A stretch of DNA of 64,000 nucleotides from Pseudophaeobacter sp. EL27 (GTDB lineage Bacteria; Pseudomonadota; Alphaproteobacteria; Rhodobacterales; Rhodobacteraceae), in the NCBI RefSeq assembly GCF_900313025.1, contig NZ_OMPQ01000008.1, positions 227,432 through 291,431 on the forward strand. The letters are read 5' to 3'. The position numbers and the translations under genes were made by a program. Positions 12,693-21,767 of the stretch are shown here, in pieces. Position 1 is the stretch's first letter. The number at the start of each line of letters is the position of its first letter. The notes under the pieces were generated by a model. The model was not told where the DNA came from. It saw only the letters and a list, made by a program, of their open reading frames with translations, and ran no database searches.

Positions 12693-13111
12693 TGACAGAG
12701 CGCCTGACAGCTGAGCAGTACAGGGATGCCCATGCCCCCAGAGGGAAGGGCAAAGAAGATCGTCGCCGTGTGCGTGGCGCTCAGCGCACCACAACCGCTG
12801 ACGGCATCACCCATGACAGCAAGACAGAAGCGGATCGCTGGGAAGAGCTGAAGCTACTCCAGAGGGCAGGAGAGATCTGTGGGCTGCGTCGTCAGGTCGA
12901 TATCGTGCTCCAGGGGCGTGACGGTCCTATCATGACAGACGGGGGAGAGCAGGAGCGTGTTTACCGCGCGGACTTTGTCTACGTCGATAACGCGCTGGGC
13001 ATCACAGTCGTGGAAGACCGCAAGGGGCATGAGACCGATGTGTTCAGGCTCAAGCAGGCAATCCTTGCAGCACAGGGGCAAGAGCTCCTGATTACCAGAG
13101 CAAAGGGGTAG
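12692..13111 (+). CDS. DUF1064-like phage endonuclease (PD-(D/E)XK)
   Basis: The 139-residue product starts at the ATG sharing one base with the preceding stop (TGATG). TADGITHDSKTEADRW matches the conserved N-terminus of DUF1064, and YRADFVYVDNALGITVVEDR followed by KG supplies the D...ExK nuclease core. These proteins are typical of phage replication/recombination modules and are predicted to cleave branched or damaged DNA. Confidence 0.8.
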   Translation: MTERLTAEQYRDAHAPRGKGKEDRRRVRGAQRTTTADGITHDSKTEADRWEELKLLQRAGEICGLRRQVDIVLQGRDGPIMTDGGEQERVYRADFVYVDNALGITVVEDRKGHETDVFRLKQAILAAQGQELLITRAKG

Positions 13112-13116
13112 GGAGC

Positions 13117-13686
13117 ATGGGAAGGCGCTCTAACTTCAAACGCATTGGTAAAGATGCCTATGACACTATCGACCAGCGCGCCTTTCCGCCTCTCCTGCGG
13201 CAGCTGAAGCGTCCTGTGCGGTACTGGGAGCCCTGTGCTGGTGAAGGGCGTCTTGTACGCGCGCTGGGCGCCGAGGGGCATGCCTGTGCCGTGGCTACCG
13301 ACATCAGGCCGCGGGAAGAGGGGATCTATCGTCTGGATGCATTGCAGGCGACTGCTGAGGATGTGGACACCACCGGCGCGGAAATGATCATCACCAACCC
13401 GGTTTGGTCGCGCCCCTTGATGCATGCCATGATCGACCACTTTTCCCGGATCCGGCCAACGTGGCTGCTGTTCGATGCTGCCTGGATGTACACGGTCCAG
13501 GAGAAAGTAGCGCGCAAGCACGGCGTGAAGACCACTCCGGAGCTGCTGAACTACTGCCACAAGATCGTGAGTGTTGGCCGGCTGATCTGGATCCCCGGCA
13601 CCACCATGGCCGGGAAGGATGATGTTTGCTGGTATCTGTTCGATCAGAGCAGACCCAGCGGACCTATCGAGTTTATTGGAAGTTGA
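13117..13686 (+). CDS. Class I SAM-dependent methyltransferase-fold protein (phage)
   Basis: The 189-residue product has motif I WEPCAGEGRLVRALGAEGH, an acidic strand end in VATDIRP, and motif IV IITNPVWSRPL. The sequence NPVW in place of the usual NPPF/NPPY is odd for an N6-adenine methyltransferase and may alter the target or reduce activity. The target domain is very short, so it may depend on a partner. A GGGTAGGGAGC ribosome site precedes the ATG. Confidence 0.7.
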   Translation: MGRRSNFKRIGKDAYDTIDQRAFPPLLRQLKRPVRYWEPCAGEGRLVRALGAEGHACAVATDIRPREEGIYRLDALQATAEDVDTTGAEMIITNPVWSRPLMHAMIDHFSRIRPTWLLFDAAWMYTVQEKVARKHGVKTTPELLNYCHKIVSVGRLIWIPGTTMAGKDDVCWYLFDQSRPSGPIEFIGS

Positions 13687-13694
13687 GGCAAGGC

Positions 13695-14327
13695 ATGAGC
13701 TACAAGATCGGGCAGCAGGTGCGCCCAAACCTTCACCGCAGGCTAACAGGTGATCCTATTCAGACCGCGCTGGGCGAACCTTGCACGCATTGGTACGTGC
13801 TGAAGGTGGCAGCCCTGCAGGAGTTCGTTGTGCAGGAATGGTTGAAAAGTGAGCCGGGTGTACTGGATGCCTGGCTGCCGACTGAGAAGGCGTGGCGCAA
13901 CCAGGCCCAGGGTCGTCGGCGCAGGATCCCTTACAGGAAGAAGATCGCCCCCGGCTATGTCTTTGTCTGTGTAGATCACCAGATCGCATGGGATGTGTTA
14001 CGCCACCAGTCAAACGGTAAGGTGCTTGGTGTCGTTGGGCGCGATGGCAGGCCCATGCCTGTGCCTGAAGACCAAATGCGCGCCATGAAGAGGTTGCCCA
14101 AGACCATCCAGAAGATCTACGCCGAGCAGGAAGCAGCCTCGGCCATCGTGCCTGGTATGAAGGCTCGCATCAAGGATGACAGCGGTGTCATGGCTGGCTG
14201 GGTCGTTGACGTGTCAGAGGTCAACCGCGGCATCGCCAAGGTCTTGGTTCCATTGTTTGGAGGTAGATCTGCCGACTTGGATGCAACGTGCTTGGAAAAG
14301 CACTCCCAGATGGGGAGGGACACATAA
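13695..14327 (+). CDS. NusG-like transcription antitermination protein (phage)
   Basis: The 210-residue product has an NGN-like domain at about residues 30-130 (HWYVLKVAALQEFVVQEWL, then RKKIAPGYVFVCVD) and a C-terminal KOW-like segment (IVPGMKARIKDDSGVMAGWV). GlyTyrValPhe after a basic stretch is typical of NusG/RfaH. A NusG paralogue at the end of the early operon, before the late (HNH-terminase) region, is in the position of lambda Q, so it may let RNA polymerase read into the late genes. An upstream in-frame Met at 13626 lies inside the previous gene and is unlikely. Confidence 0.8.
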   Translation: MSYKIGQQVRPNLHRRLTGDPIQTALGEPCTHWYVLKVAALQEFVVQEWLKSEPGVLDAWLPTEKAWRNQAQGRRRRIPYRKKIAPGYVFVCVDHQIAWDVLRHQSNGKVLGVVGRDGRPMPVPEDQMRAMKRLPKTIQKIYAEQEAASAIVPGMKARIKDDSGVMAGWVVDVSEVNRGIAKVLVPLFGGRSADLDATCLEKHSQMGRDT

Positions 14328-14435
14328 GTTCGAGTCTTACCCACGTTAGCGACACAGCTAACTGCAGGTTTGCGTCAAGCCCTATCTTGTCAATTCGATG
14401 AAGCGAATGTCCGTGTTGGTCAGCCCTAGTACTCG

Positions 14436-15425
14436 CTATCCTACTGTTCTGATTTCGCCTTTGTTGCCAAATTCCTCGAAGCCAGAATCGACCGTCATTT
14501 CTTTGTCGAGTATGTCGTCTAGATAACTTGCGGGAGTTATGATGCCGTAGCCTAGCCCATTTAACTTGTCAGAAGAAGTAGGAGAAATTGCTGTGCTTGC
14601 GACCACTCCCACAACACAACCGTCGCGATTCAATACTGGTGCTCCACTGCTTCCGCCCTTTACGCGAGCATTGACCAGAAAATACTCGGTAGTCTCCTGG
14701 TAGGGAATACCACCACCAACGATCTCTCCGTTCATGACCTTAATCTCAGATCCGATTTCGCCATGCTCAAGCACTGTCAATCGATCAAACCCGGGAACAG
14801 GCGGAAAACCAATACTCAGGATGCTTTCACCCAGAACGTGCGCAGATTTTCGAAATGGTAGAAATGTTGGTGTCGATTCTTCTTCTAGCAAGAAGACCGC
14901 CAGGTCAACGTCAGATGCAACGTGATATGAGAGACTTCGTATTCTACGAGGATTTTCATTTGCACCTAACACCTTAACACTCTGCATATTCTCCACAACA
15001 TGGCGAGCGGTTACAAAGGTATTTGCGTTACCGAGAAAGAACCCCGTACCGATATCATAGTCATTATCGCGGTCTTTAACTATTACTGGGGCAACGGCTC
15101 CGGAGTGCCGCCGAAAAATCTCAATGGGACCACCAACCCGGTTTTCGTAGACACCATATTCGGCTTTGGTTTCCGAAAATTCGCGTCCCAAATATAGTCG
15201 CTCCAGTCCAACTCCTCCCAAATCGACCAAAAGGCCTTGGTGTACGAGTTGGTTAACTACGTGAAAAAGGTAACCAACATCTAAGGTTTCATTCCAACGT
15301 GGGTCTGAGTTCACGAAATCAACTAGTTTCAATGAGGAAGGTTGACCTGTTGCTAACTGACCAGCGGCATGGAAGTGGCGCATTAAAAGTGTGGCAAGGT
15401 TTTGGGGTCGTTCCATTTTTTCCAT
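14436..15425 (-). CDS. Trypsin-like serine protease with N-terminal helical domain
   Basis: The 329-residue product has residues 1-80 as a helical domain of unknown type (LATLLMRHFHAAGQL, then VGYLFHVVNQLVHQGLLV), reminiscent of small adaptor domains. Residues 105-315 are an S1 protease: H142 in FVTARHVV, D174 in SDVDLAVF and S260 in GGSSGAPV, so the triad is complete. There is no signal peptide, so it acts in the cytosol, unlike HtrA. Cytosolic trypsin-like proteases with adaptor domains occur as effectors of bacterial immune systems. It lies 115 bp downstream of the three-gene unit on the same strand and may be part of it. Confidence 0.8.
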   Translation of the reverse strand: MEKMERPQNLATLLMRHFHAAGQLATGQPSSLKLVDFVNSDPRWNETLDVGYLFHVVNQLVHQGLLVDLGGVGLERLYLGREFSETKAEYGVYENRVGGPIEIFRRHSGAVAPVIVKDRDNDYDIGTGFFLGNANTFVTARHVVENMQSVKVLGANENPRRIRSLSYHVASDVDLAVFLLEEESTPTFLPFRKSAHVLGESILSIGFPPVPGFDRLTVLEHGEIGSEIKVMNGEIVGGGIPYQETTEYFLVNARVKGGSSGAPVLNRDGCVVGVVASTAISPTSSDKLNGLGYGIITPASYLDDILDKEMTVDSGFEEFGNKGEIRTVG

Positions 15426-15540
15426 TTTTCTCTGGAGGATAGCTCTTGTACCCAGTTTTTGGATCGAGCTTCTGGCAGTCTCAAAACCGGTTGAAAGGCT
15501 TGGGGTTAGAGTTTTCGCCTAAGAATTGAAGCCTAGAGAT

Positions 15541-16146
15541 TTATTTTAGAGGGTCATGCGTCATTGGCACGATTGTGTGTCGGACATGGTAAGGCAGTCC
15601 AGAGCCCTTGCAGTCGTGTTCGGTGCGGAAAAAGAGATGTGGATTTATCTCATCTTCGACGATGTCAACATATTGATGGTTAGCTTTGATATGATGCATC
15701 CAGTCTGTAAGAACCGCAGCTGAAGGCTTTTGTCCCTCAGTATGATAGATCAGTATTTCAGCGTGATCTCTCTCGGACATCGATCTTCCATAACGCGTAG
15801 AAAGTTGCAAGAATCCAGCATCCGTCCAACTGGCCCCTCGATGAATCTTTGCCTCTGCTACCCAAAGAAAACCAGTTGAGTGGTCTTCAACGGTGAGATC
15901 AACATGACCACCACGTTTAACGTCATGGTTTGCTACAATGCCAAGCGTTGAGAGAATCCCGCATATAATGTTTGTTAATCCATCCTCACCGAGACCCGCG
16001 TAATCTTTTCGTCCATCCACTAAGTGCCGGTATGCACGCTTCAAAAGACTCTCTAGGGCTTGGACACGCTTTTCCGTAGTCGTAGCGAAAAAGTACAAGT
16101 CTGCTTCAGGCAACCTCTCGGCAATGCCAAACTGCTGATTATGCAC
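15541..16146 (-). CDS. PD-(D/E)XK restriction-endonuclease-like protein
   Basis: The 201-residue product has a helical N-terminus, then EDGLTNIICGILSTLGI, GGHVDLTVED (D83) and, 15 residues on, VAEAKIHRG (E98, K100), the layout of a PD-(D/E)XK active site. The C-terminal half has no named domain. It is the third gene of a tight - strand unit (4-bp gaps). A nuclease effector acting on phage DNA is the likeliest role; specificity would come from its partners. Confidence 0.75.
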   Translation of the reverse strand: MHNQQFGIAERLPEADLYFFATTTEKRVQALESLLKRAYRHLVDGRKDYAGLGEDGLTNIICGILSTLGIVANHDVKRGGHVDLTVEDHSTGFLWVAEAKIHRGASWTDAGFLQLSTRYGRSMSERDHAEILIYHTEGQKPSAAVLTDWMHHIKANHQYVDIVEDEINPHLFFRTEHDCKGSGLPYHVRHTIVPMTHDPLK

Positions 16147-16150
16147 GCTA

Positions 16151-16561
16151 TTATTTCCCCTTTGCCCGATCAGATTCGCGAGGCATCCAAAAGAATGGAT
16201 GAACCCACTTCAAAAAATCTGAGTGTTCGGTGCCGAAATCAGGGTGAGCTAGTTTTCCTGTCTCTAAAGCTTCTGCGTAGAGTTCAGCCTCAAGCTCTCG
16301 AATATTTCCATCATCATCGGTCCAGTAGATTCCACGTGACAATGCAGGCTTCGAGAGCTGCGTAAGTACATATAGAGCCGAAAGGACGTGAGTATGCTCG
16401 GTGGTAAGATCCAGGCGGTCAATTACCCTGCGAACAGTAATGAACTGTGCACTATCTTCAGTAAGTTTTTCAAGCCATTCCACAACTTTGAACGCCATTG
16501 CACGAACATCGTCGTCCAGTGGCGTTGCAGTCAACTCTTCTCGTATGTGGTCAAGCTCCAT
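16151..16561 (-). CDS. Unrecognised middle gene of the three-gene nuclease unit
   Basis: The 136-residue product has a predicted helical N-terminal two-thirds (VRAMAFKVVEWLEKL, then ITVRRVIDRLDLTTEHTHVL) that could be a winged-helix, followed by SRGIYWTDDDGNIRELE and an aromatic C-terminus (FLKWVHPFFWMP). No family is recognised. It sits 4 bp from both neighbours, strongly implying co-translation and a shared complex. Confidence 0.6.
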   Translation of the reverse strand: MELDHIREELTATPLDDDVRAMAFKVVEWLEKLTEDSAQFITVRRVIDRLDLTTEHTHVLSALYVLTQLSKPALSRGIYWTDDDGNIRELEAELYAEALETGKLAHPDFGTEHSDFLKWVHPFFWMPRESDRAKGK

Positions 16562-16565
16562 TATA

Positions 16566-17714
16566 TCACTCTACCACAGCAACCTCGTTAAGGCTCGCGT
16601 GTTCTGCTAGTACTTCAACCAGACTTTCGAAATCAACGCTTGTAAGGCAGCCCTCAAGCATTGCCGCGTTAACTTCCGGGTTCCCGCCTGCCCCGTTTCC
16701 GGACGGACCGCTTCCACGCAATGATAAGCTGATAGGATAAGACTTCCTCTCAGACAACCTTGCTTGCCATTCTACGCAGATGTGAAAAACGGAAATATCT
16801 TCATCAACCCCGACTTTCCCTGCTAGGTGGTAGGCTTGAGTTCTGCTGTCACCCTCTTCTTTCCTTAACATGCGTTCATTGTGAAGGCCATTTGTGGAAG
16901 TCGAGAATGATATTTCAGTTGCTCGTCCGACCTTAATATCAGAGTACAGTGAGGTGATCGCTGGGAAAAGATCGTGTGGGGGCTCAAATTTCACCTCAAG
17001 CAATTCAGCACAGAAGCGTCGCAACAATGAGTGTATTGTGAATGCATTTCTGGTTCCTGCTCCCAATGTGCAGTCTAGTCTAAACTCAATAAAGTCGCGC
17101 TCGTGAGGTACCCACATCACGTGGAAAAGAGGCACTGGTTGGAGTTTCACACCTACCAATTCATCATACTTCGTAAGAAATTTCGGTGCATGGGCGAACT
17201 CACTTCTTTCGACCGCCTCACGCGTTTTCTGAACCACAACTTGCGATAAAACGAGCCCAACACCATCGGGGGTCACTTCTACAGAGACTGGCGTTAGTTT
17301 TCCGCTGGCCTTTGCTAAGTTTTCCTCATCCAGAGGCAAGGGGTACGCAGATCTCTCATCTGTCTCTTCAAGTGTCAGCCCGAGAAGCTTGCTTTGCACG
17401 GCCTTACGCATAGACGGCTGCATAGGGTGCAACTTAACGTGTTTATCAGAATACAATGTGTGCTGGATCAGTAAGTCGATCAAGCGCCCATGTAAATTTT
17501 CATCTTCCGAAGATTCATACTTGGTTCTTGAAGCTTGCCAGCCATTGCCCGGCAACATGCCCGCCATCCACATTAGCCGCCTCCCTGTGGTGTAAGACAT
17601 GCGGCGTTCCATACGCGAAATAACGTCAGATATCATAGATAAAATTCCAAAGTACAGAAAGTAAGGTCTCTGCGGAGATCCAAGAAGGCGAATCCCTTCA
17701 AGATGAAGTGTCAT
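16566..17714 (-). CDS. Unrecognised first gene of the three-gene nuclease unit
   Basis: The 382-residue product is not recognised. The first 60 residues are hydrophobic-rich but polar enough for a soluble fold. SSEDENLHGRLIDLLIQHTL and a middle region rich in beta strands (VSVEVTPDGVGLVLSQVVVQ) follow, then a C-terminal segment with Gly/Ser linker (SLRGSGPSGNGAGGNPEVN) and an acidic helix. No ATPase, nuclease or helicase motif is visible, so it may be the sensor or structural part. Codon use is AT-richer than the phage genes on either side, a sign of separate acquisition. Confidence 0.6.
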   Translation of the reverse strand: MTLHLEGIRLLGSPQRPYFLYFGILSMISDVISRMERRMSYTTGRRLMWMAGMLPGNGWQASRTKYESSEDENLHGRLIDLLIQHTLYSDKHVKLHPMQPSMRKAVQSKLLGLTLEETDERSAYPLPLDEENLAKASGKLTPVSVEVTPDGVGLVLSQVVVQKTREAVERSEFAHAPKFLTKYDELVGVKLQPVPLFHVMWVPHERDFIEFRLDCTLGAGTRNAFTIHSLLRRFCAELLEVKFEPPHDLFPAITSLYSDIKVGRATEISFSTSTNGLHNERMLRKEEGDSRTQAYHLAGKVGVDEDISVFHICVEWQARLSERKSYPISLSLRGSGPSGNGAGGNPEVNAAMLEGCLTSVDFESLVEVLAEHASLNEVAVVE

Positions 17715-18054
17715 TGCAATTACTACTCAGGGGCGTTCTGGTCAAAGCTTGATTAGGTTGTTCAGCAAGGTGGCGTCATCTTGTCGCAAATGTCACCTTA
17801 AAAGCCCACAGCGTCATCTTTTTCGGTGTGAAATACCCAAATTTTATAAAAGTTTACCTCCTGCACAGTGCGAGTGTGTCGGCGGGGTGGATCGGTGGAT
17901 GTCCCAAATACTTGCGCACTTCAGAATGGTTTGATAGCTACTAGGTAAGGTGAGTAGCGCTCGGATGCGTAGAGAAGCCAAGACCCAGCCCGGCTCCAAC
18001 CTGACAGCAGGTGCGGCCGGTGCAACTGCGTAAGCAATTCCCGATAACTTTGAT
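17715..18054. other. Gap between the nuclease unit and the HNH gene
   Basis: It must hold the - strand promoter of the nuclease unit and the + strand late start. GGTGGCGTCATCTTGTCGCA and AATGTCACC near 17770-17800 form a weak inverted repeat. A 22-codon + strand frame at about 17965 ends in NLTAGAAGATA and may be a truncated gene end. Nothing firmer is seen. Confidence 0.3.
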
Positions 18055-18408
18055 ATGGCCTCAGTCCACGAAACCACAGAGTGGCGCAAGCTACGCCCGG
18101 TAATCCTGCAGCGTGACTTATGGACCTGCCAGATGTGCGGCGCCTTGCTGCGCTCTGGGCGGCGTCACAAGGCGGCTGCAGTGATCGACCACAAGAGGCC
18201 ATACGACCTGCGTCCGGATCTGGCCTATGATCCAGCGAACCTATGGGCGCTGTGCCGTGACTGCCATGACCGAGAATGCCGACGCATTGAGGATAAGGCG
18301 CGCGGCATGCGCCAATGGACCTTCCGTGGTGCTGACTGGATTGCCTCGGAGAAGGCCAAGTGCCGCTTTGTCGGGCTGGATGGCGCAACCGTCATTCCAA
18401 CCGCCTAG
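18055..18408 (+). CDS. HNH endonuclease (phage packaging-associated)
   Basis: The 117-residue product has zinc knuckles CQMC (25-28) and CRDCH (67-71), the catalytic DH pair at 45-46 (AAVIDHKRPYD) and N62 (PANLW), giving a complete HNH site. Its position just before the terminase genes is typical of HK97-like cos phages, where HNH proteins assist terminase in cutting cos. The G-rich gap 18409-18550 could hold the cos site. Confidence 0.85.
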   Translation: MASVHETTEWRKLRPVILQRDLWTCQMCGALLRSGRRHKAAAVIDHKRPYDLRPDLAYDPANLWALCRDCHDRECRRIEDKARGMRQWTFRGADWIASEKAKCRFVGLDGATVIPTA

Positions 18409-18550
18409 AACACCCCAGCTTGGCCTGAGCGCTCAAGGGGAGGGGGTGGCAAAAGTGCCACATCCTCCGGGCCTGTTCACCCGCTGCTGAGGATCATTCT
18501 CACAGAGACCAAATTTCAAAGGGGGGTGGGGGTCAGCCACTTTTAGGAAG

Positions 18551-18949
18551 ATGAAGAAACCCGTCTACAAGAATATTTACAGTGACTTAGAGGATGGTGG
18601 TGAGCGCGCAAAGGTCGCAGAAAGGGAGTGGAAAGCGCTCTGTTTGGACCTGGAAACGCGTGATTTGATGACAGATCAGCGCAAACGGATCGTGGATCGT
18701 CTGGTACGTGAGCGGGTTGAATACGAGTTTCTGTTCCCCATCGCCATCAAGGCAGGACATGTGAACAAAGGCCCGAAGGGTGGGGAATTCGTCAATTTGC
18801 ACTGGTCTGCCCTACAGAGAACCAAGGACCAGATTTTGAAGTTGGAAGAGGCCCTGAGATTGACCGTTGATCGGGTGGCCGCTCCAACTGGAAAGACTGA
18901 GAAGAAAACAAAAGCGAGCAAGTATCTTGGCAGGCTTGGACCCAACTAG
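18551..18949 (+). CDS. Terminase small subunit (P27-like)
   Basis: The 132-residue product is helical and charged, with a region resembling the P27 family (LVRERVEYEFLFPIAIKAGH, then NLHWSALQRTKDQILKLEEA). It is followed, out of frame and overlapping, by the large subunit. It would recognise phage DNA at cos and stimulate the large subunit. Assignment rests on order and general similarity. Confidence 0.7.
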   Translation: MKKPVYKNIYSDLEDGGERAKVAEREWKALCLDLETRDLMTDQRKRIVDRLVRERVEYEFLFPIAIKAGHVNKGPKGGEFVNLHWSALQRTKDQILKLEEALRLTVDRVAAPTGKTEKKTKASKYLGRLGPN

Positions 18950-20573
18950 CGAGTATGCGCGCCGGGTTCTGGATGGGGAGATCATTGCGGGCAAGTACGT
19001 GCGCCTGGCATGTGGACGCCACTTCGCTGATCTGGAAGCCGGCGCAGCGCGCGGTATCTATTTCGATGCGGAGGCAGCCCAGGAGGCGATAGAGTTTTTC
19101 CCGGCGATGTTCACCATCACGGATGGGCCGAAGGCTGGTGAGCCCTTTGATTTGTTGGATTGGCATACCTTCGTGGTTGGGTCGCTGTTTGGCTGGCACA
19201 AGGCTGGGCGCCTTCGGTTCCGCAATCTCTGGCTGGAGACAGGCAAGGGACAGGCTAAATCTCCGCTGATGGGCGGCATTTCCATCTATGTTTGTGGATT
19301 TCTGGGGATCCAGCGGGCGCAGTGTTATGCCATTGCCTCGAAGTTGGACCAGGCAAAGATCCCGTTCAAAGATGGAGCGGCACTCTGCAGGGCAGACATT
19401 CCCGATCTGGGCGAAAGCCTGGAAGAGCGGGGCGACGTTTTCATTTCCGGCAAAGGCGAGAATGCATGGCGGATTGAGTTCACGGAAAGCTCTTCGTTCT
19501 TTGAGGCAAAGGCCACCACGGACAGCCTGTCGGGGCCGAGGCCGGACTGTGTGATTGCCGATGAGGTTCACGAGTTCACAACGGACAAGCCGATTGAGCT
19601 CTGGGCAGCTGGGGTCGCCAAGAAATCCGGATCTGCCTTTATGATCCTGGGCACCAATACCCCGGCGATTGACCAGATCGTCGGCACCGAGCAATCAGAA
19701 TACTACCAGCGCCTGCTGGAGGGCATCTTTGAAGATGACGAGGCCTTTGCCTATATCGCGAGGGTGGATGATGACGACGACCCATTTGCAGATGAAAGCT
19801 GCTGGATCAAAGCGATGCCTGCTCTGGGCGTCACTTTCGACTATGAAAACGTGCGCGGCGTCGTCAATCGCGGCAAGAACGATGAGGGGAAACGGCTCAC
19901 AGTCTCGCGCCTGTACTTTGGCATTCCGGTTGGCTCAAGTGGGTTCTGGGTTGATGAGGCCGCCTGGCGCGACTGTATCAAGGATATCGAAGAGGAAGCC
20001 CTTGAGGGCAAGAAGTGCTTCCTGTCCCTTGATCTGTCGGAGAAAAACGACCTCACGGCCCTGGGCGCGGTCTGGAAAGGGCAGGATGATCAGTTGCTGG
20101 CCAGGGTCGACTATTGGACCACACCGGCCGGGCTGGAGCGCCGGTCTGCTTTGGATCGCATTCCTTACAAGGTCTATGTTGCAAAGCAGGAATTGAAGGT
20201 CACCCTGTCTGCGGTGGTGGACTATGAATTTGTTGCGCTGCGCATTGCTGAGATGGTTGCGCAATATGACGTGGACAGCCTGACAATTGACCCCTCATTC
20301 TGGGAGAAGTTCCGGGACGCCTGCGAAAAGGTGGGCTTGGCAGTATGGGTCTATGAGGGGCCGGAAGAGCCAGAGGGCGATGGGCTGAAGGTTGTCAGGC
20401 ATTCGCAGGGCACCAAGGTAGCATTTGGGGAGCGCAATCTCTGCATGCCGCACTCAATCACCCGGCTCACCGATAAGGTTTTGACCAAGGAAATCGTCAT
20501 CCAGACCAACCGGCTGACGCAATACTGCGCGGCCAATACGGTTATCAAGACGGACGTGAGCCTCCCCCAATGA
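18867..20573 (+). pseudogene. Terminase large subunit, truncated by IS insertion
   Basis: The frame holds Walker A (ETGKGQAKSPL, residues about 123-133), Walker B (DCVIADEVHEF, about 227-237) and the first part of the nuclease domain (CFLSLDLSEKNDLTAL, about 386). It stops within the left IS end: the last native residues are about NTVIKTD and the final four come from the IS. The closing nuclease segment is missing. The true start may be an alternative codon near 18927, because the ATG at 18867 overlaps the small subunit by 83 bp. The protein probably cannot package DNA. Confidence 0.85.
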
Positions 20574-20613
20574 AGTGGTCCGCCCCTATGTTTAGAAAAG
20601 CGGAGGACCATAG

Positions 20614-20892
20614 ATGGCTATTAAGAGACCGAAGCCCGAAGAGATTGTCGTGAAGTTACGGCAGGTTGAAGTGTTGATGGGGCAAGGGATGCCCCGGATT
20701 GATGCAATCCGTCAGATCGGCGTGACGGAGCAAACCTATTACCGCTGGAAGAAGAAGTACAGCGGAATGGGCACAGAGCAGCTTAAGGAACTGAAGCGGC
20801 TCCAGAAGGAAAACGAGCGCCTGCGCAGGGCGGTAACGGACCTGACGCTGGACAAATTGATCCTGTCCGAGGCCGCAAAGGGAAACTTCTGA
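20614..20892 (+). CDS. IS3-family transposase OrfA
   Basis: The 92-residue product has an N-terminal helix-turn-helix ([20 protein letters not shown], then [12 protein letters not shown]) and a leucine-zipper-like helix ([20 protein letters not shown]). It binds the IS ends. A -1 frameshift near GCAAAGGGAAACTTC (20875-20889) would fuse it to OrfB. Confidence 0.9.
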   Translation: MAIKRPKPEEIVVKLRQVEVLMGQGMPRIDAIRQIGVTEQTYYRWKKKYSGMGTEQLKELKRLQKENERLRRAVTDLTLDKLILSEAAKGNF

Positions 20893-20936
20893 GCCCCTCG
20901 CGCCGCCGTGCCTGCATCGACCTCATTCGCAGCAAG

Positions 20937-21740
20937 ATGAAGGTTTCCGAGCGTCGCGTTTGCCGTGTCCTGGGCCAACACCGGTCCACACAACGGCGAT
21001 TGCCACAGGGGCGTGCCGACGAGGAACACCTGGTAGCTGATATGATCGAGCTGACGCGTCAGTACGGGCGATATGGCTATCGCCGGATTGCTGCCTTACT
21101 GCGAGACGCTGGCTGGCAGGTGAATGACAAACGTGTCGAACGTTTGTGGAAACGCGAGGGGCTCAAAGTGCCTGTGAAACAGCAAAAGAAAGGACGGCTC
21201 TGGCTCAACGACGGTTCGTGTGTCCGGCTTCGTCCCGAATATCGTAATCACGTCTGGTCGTACGATTTCGTGCATCACCGAACAGATGATGGCAGGGCTT
21301 TCAGGACATTGAACATTCTGGACGAACACAGCCGGGAATGTCTTGCGATCCGGGTGAAGCGGAAGCTGAACGCGAACGAAGTCATTGATGCTCTGACGGA
21401 TCTGTTCATTCTGCGAGGCGTGCCCTCTTACATCCGATCAGATAATGGCCCTGAGTTCATTGCTGAGGCCGTCAGAGGCTGGATCAAGGCTGTCGGGGCC
21501 AAGGCCGCATACATCGAGCCTGGATCGCCATGGGAGAACGGATACTGCGAAAGCTTCAATGGGCGAATGAGGGATGAATTGCTGAACGGTGAAATCTTCT
21601 ATTCGTTACGAGAGGCCCAGATCATTATCGAAAGCTGGAGAAAACACTACAACACCAAACGACCCCACAGTGCTCTGGGCTACCGCCCACCTGCGCCAGA
21701 GACCATCGTCCCGATGGACCAAAGGCCAACCATGCACTAA
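20937..21740 (+). CDS. IS3-family transposase OrfB (DDE integrase domain)
   Basis: The 267-residue product has an HTH_21 segment ([19 protein letters not shown]) and an rve domain with the DDE residues in [22 protein letters not shown] and [15 protein letters not shown]. It ends in the usual [14 protein letters not shown]. The frame opens upstream near 20880 without a good start, as expected for expression through the OrfAB frameshift. It looks intact. Confidence 0.9.
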   Translation: MKVSERRVCRVLGQHRSTQRRLPQGRADEEHLVADMIELTRQYGRYGYRRIAALLRDAGWQVNDKRVERLWKREGLKVPVKQQKKGRLWLNDGSCVRLRPEYRNHVWSYDFVHHRTDDGRAFRTLNILDEHSRECLAIRVKRKLNANEVIDALTDLFILRGVPSYIRSDNGPEFIAEAVRGWIKAVGAKAAYIEPGSPWENGYCESFNGRMRDELLNGEIFYSLREAQIIIESWRKHYNTKRPHSALGYRPPAPETIVPMDQRPTMH

Positions 21741-21767
21741 CTTTCAATTTGGACCACTCAAGTGGGG

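Larger units (their letters stand above)
20565..21767 (+). mobile_element. IS3-family insertion sequence (IS407-like group)
   Basis: This 1.2-kb element has imperfect terminal inverted repeats: CCCCAATGAAGTGGTCC at 20565-20581 and the complement of CCCCACTTGAGTGGTCC at 21751-21767. It carries orfA and orfB in the -1 frame relation. No target duplication is visible and the sequence right of it is unrelated to terminase, which suggests that IS-adjacent deletion removed the distal prophage. Confidence 0.9.

Noticed and set aside
14328-14400. GTTCGAGTCTTACCCAC resembling a tRNA T-arm end
   Set aside because: No acceptor, D-arm or anticodon arm can be built from the flanking sequence.
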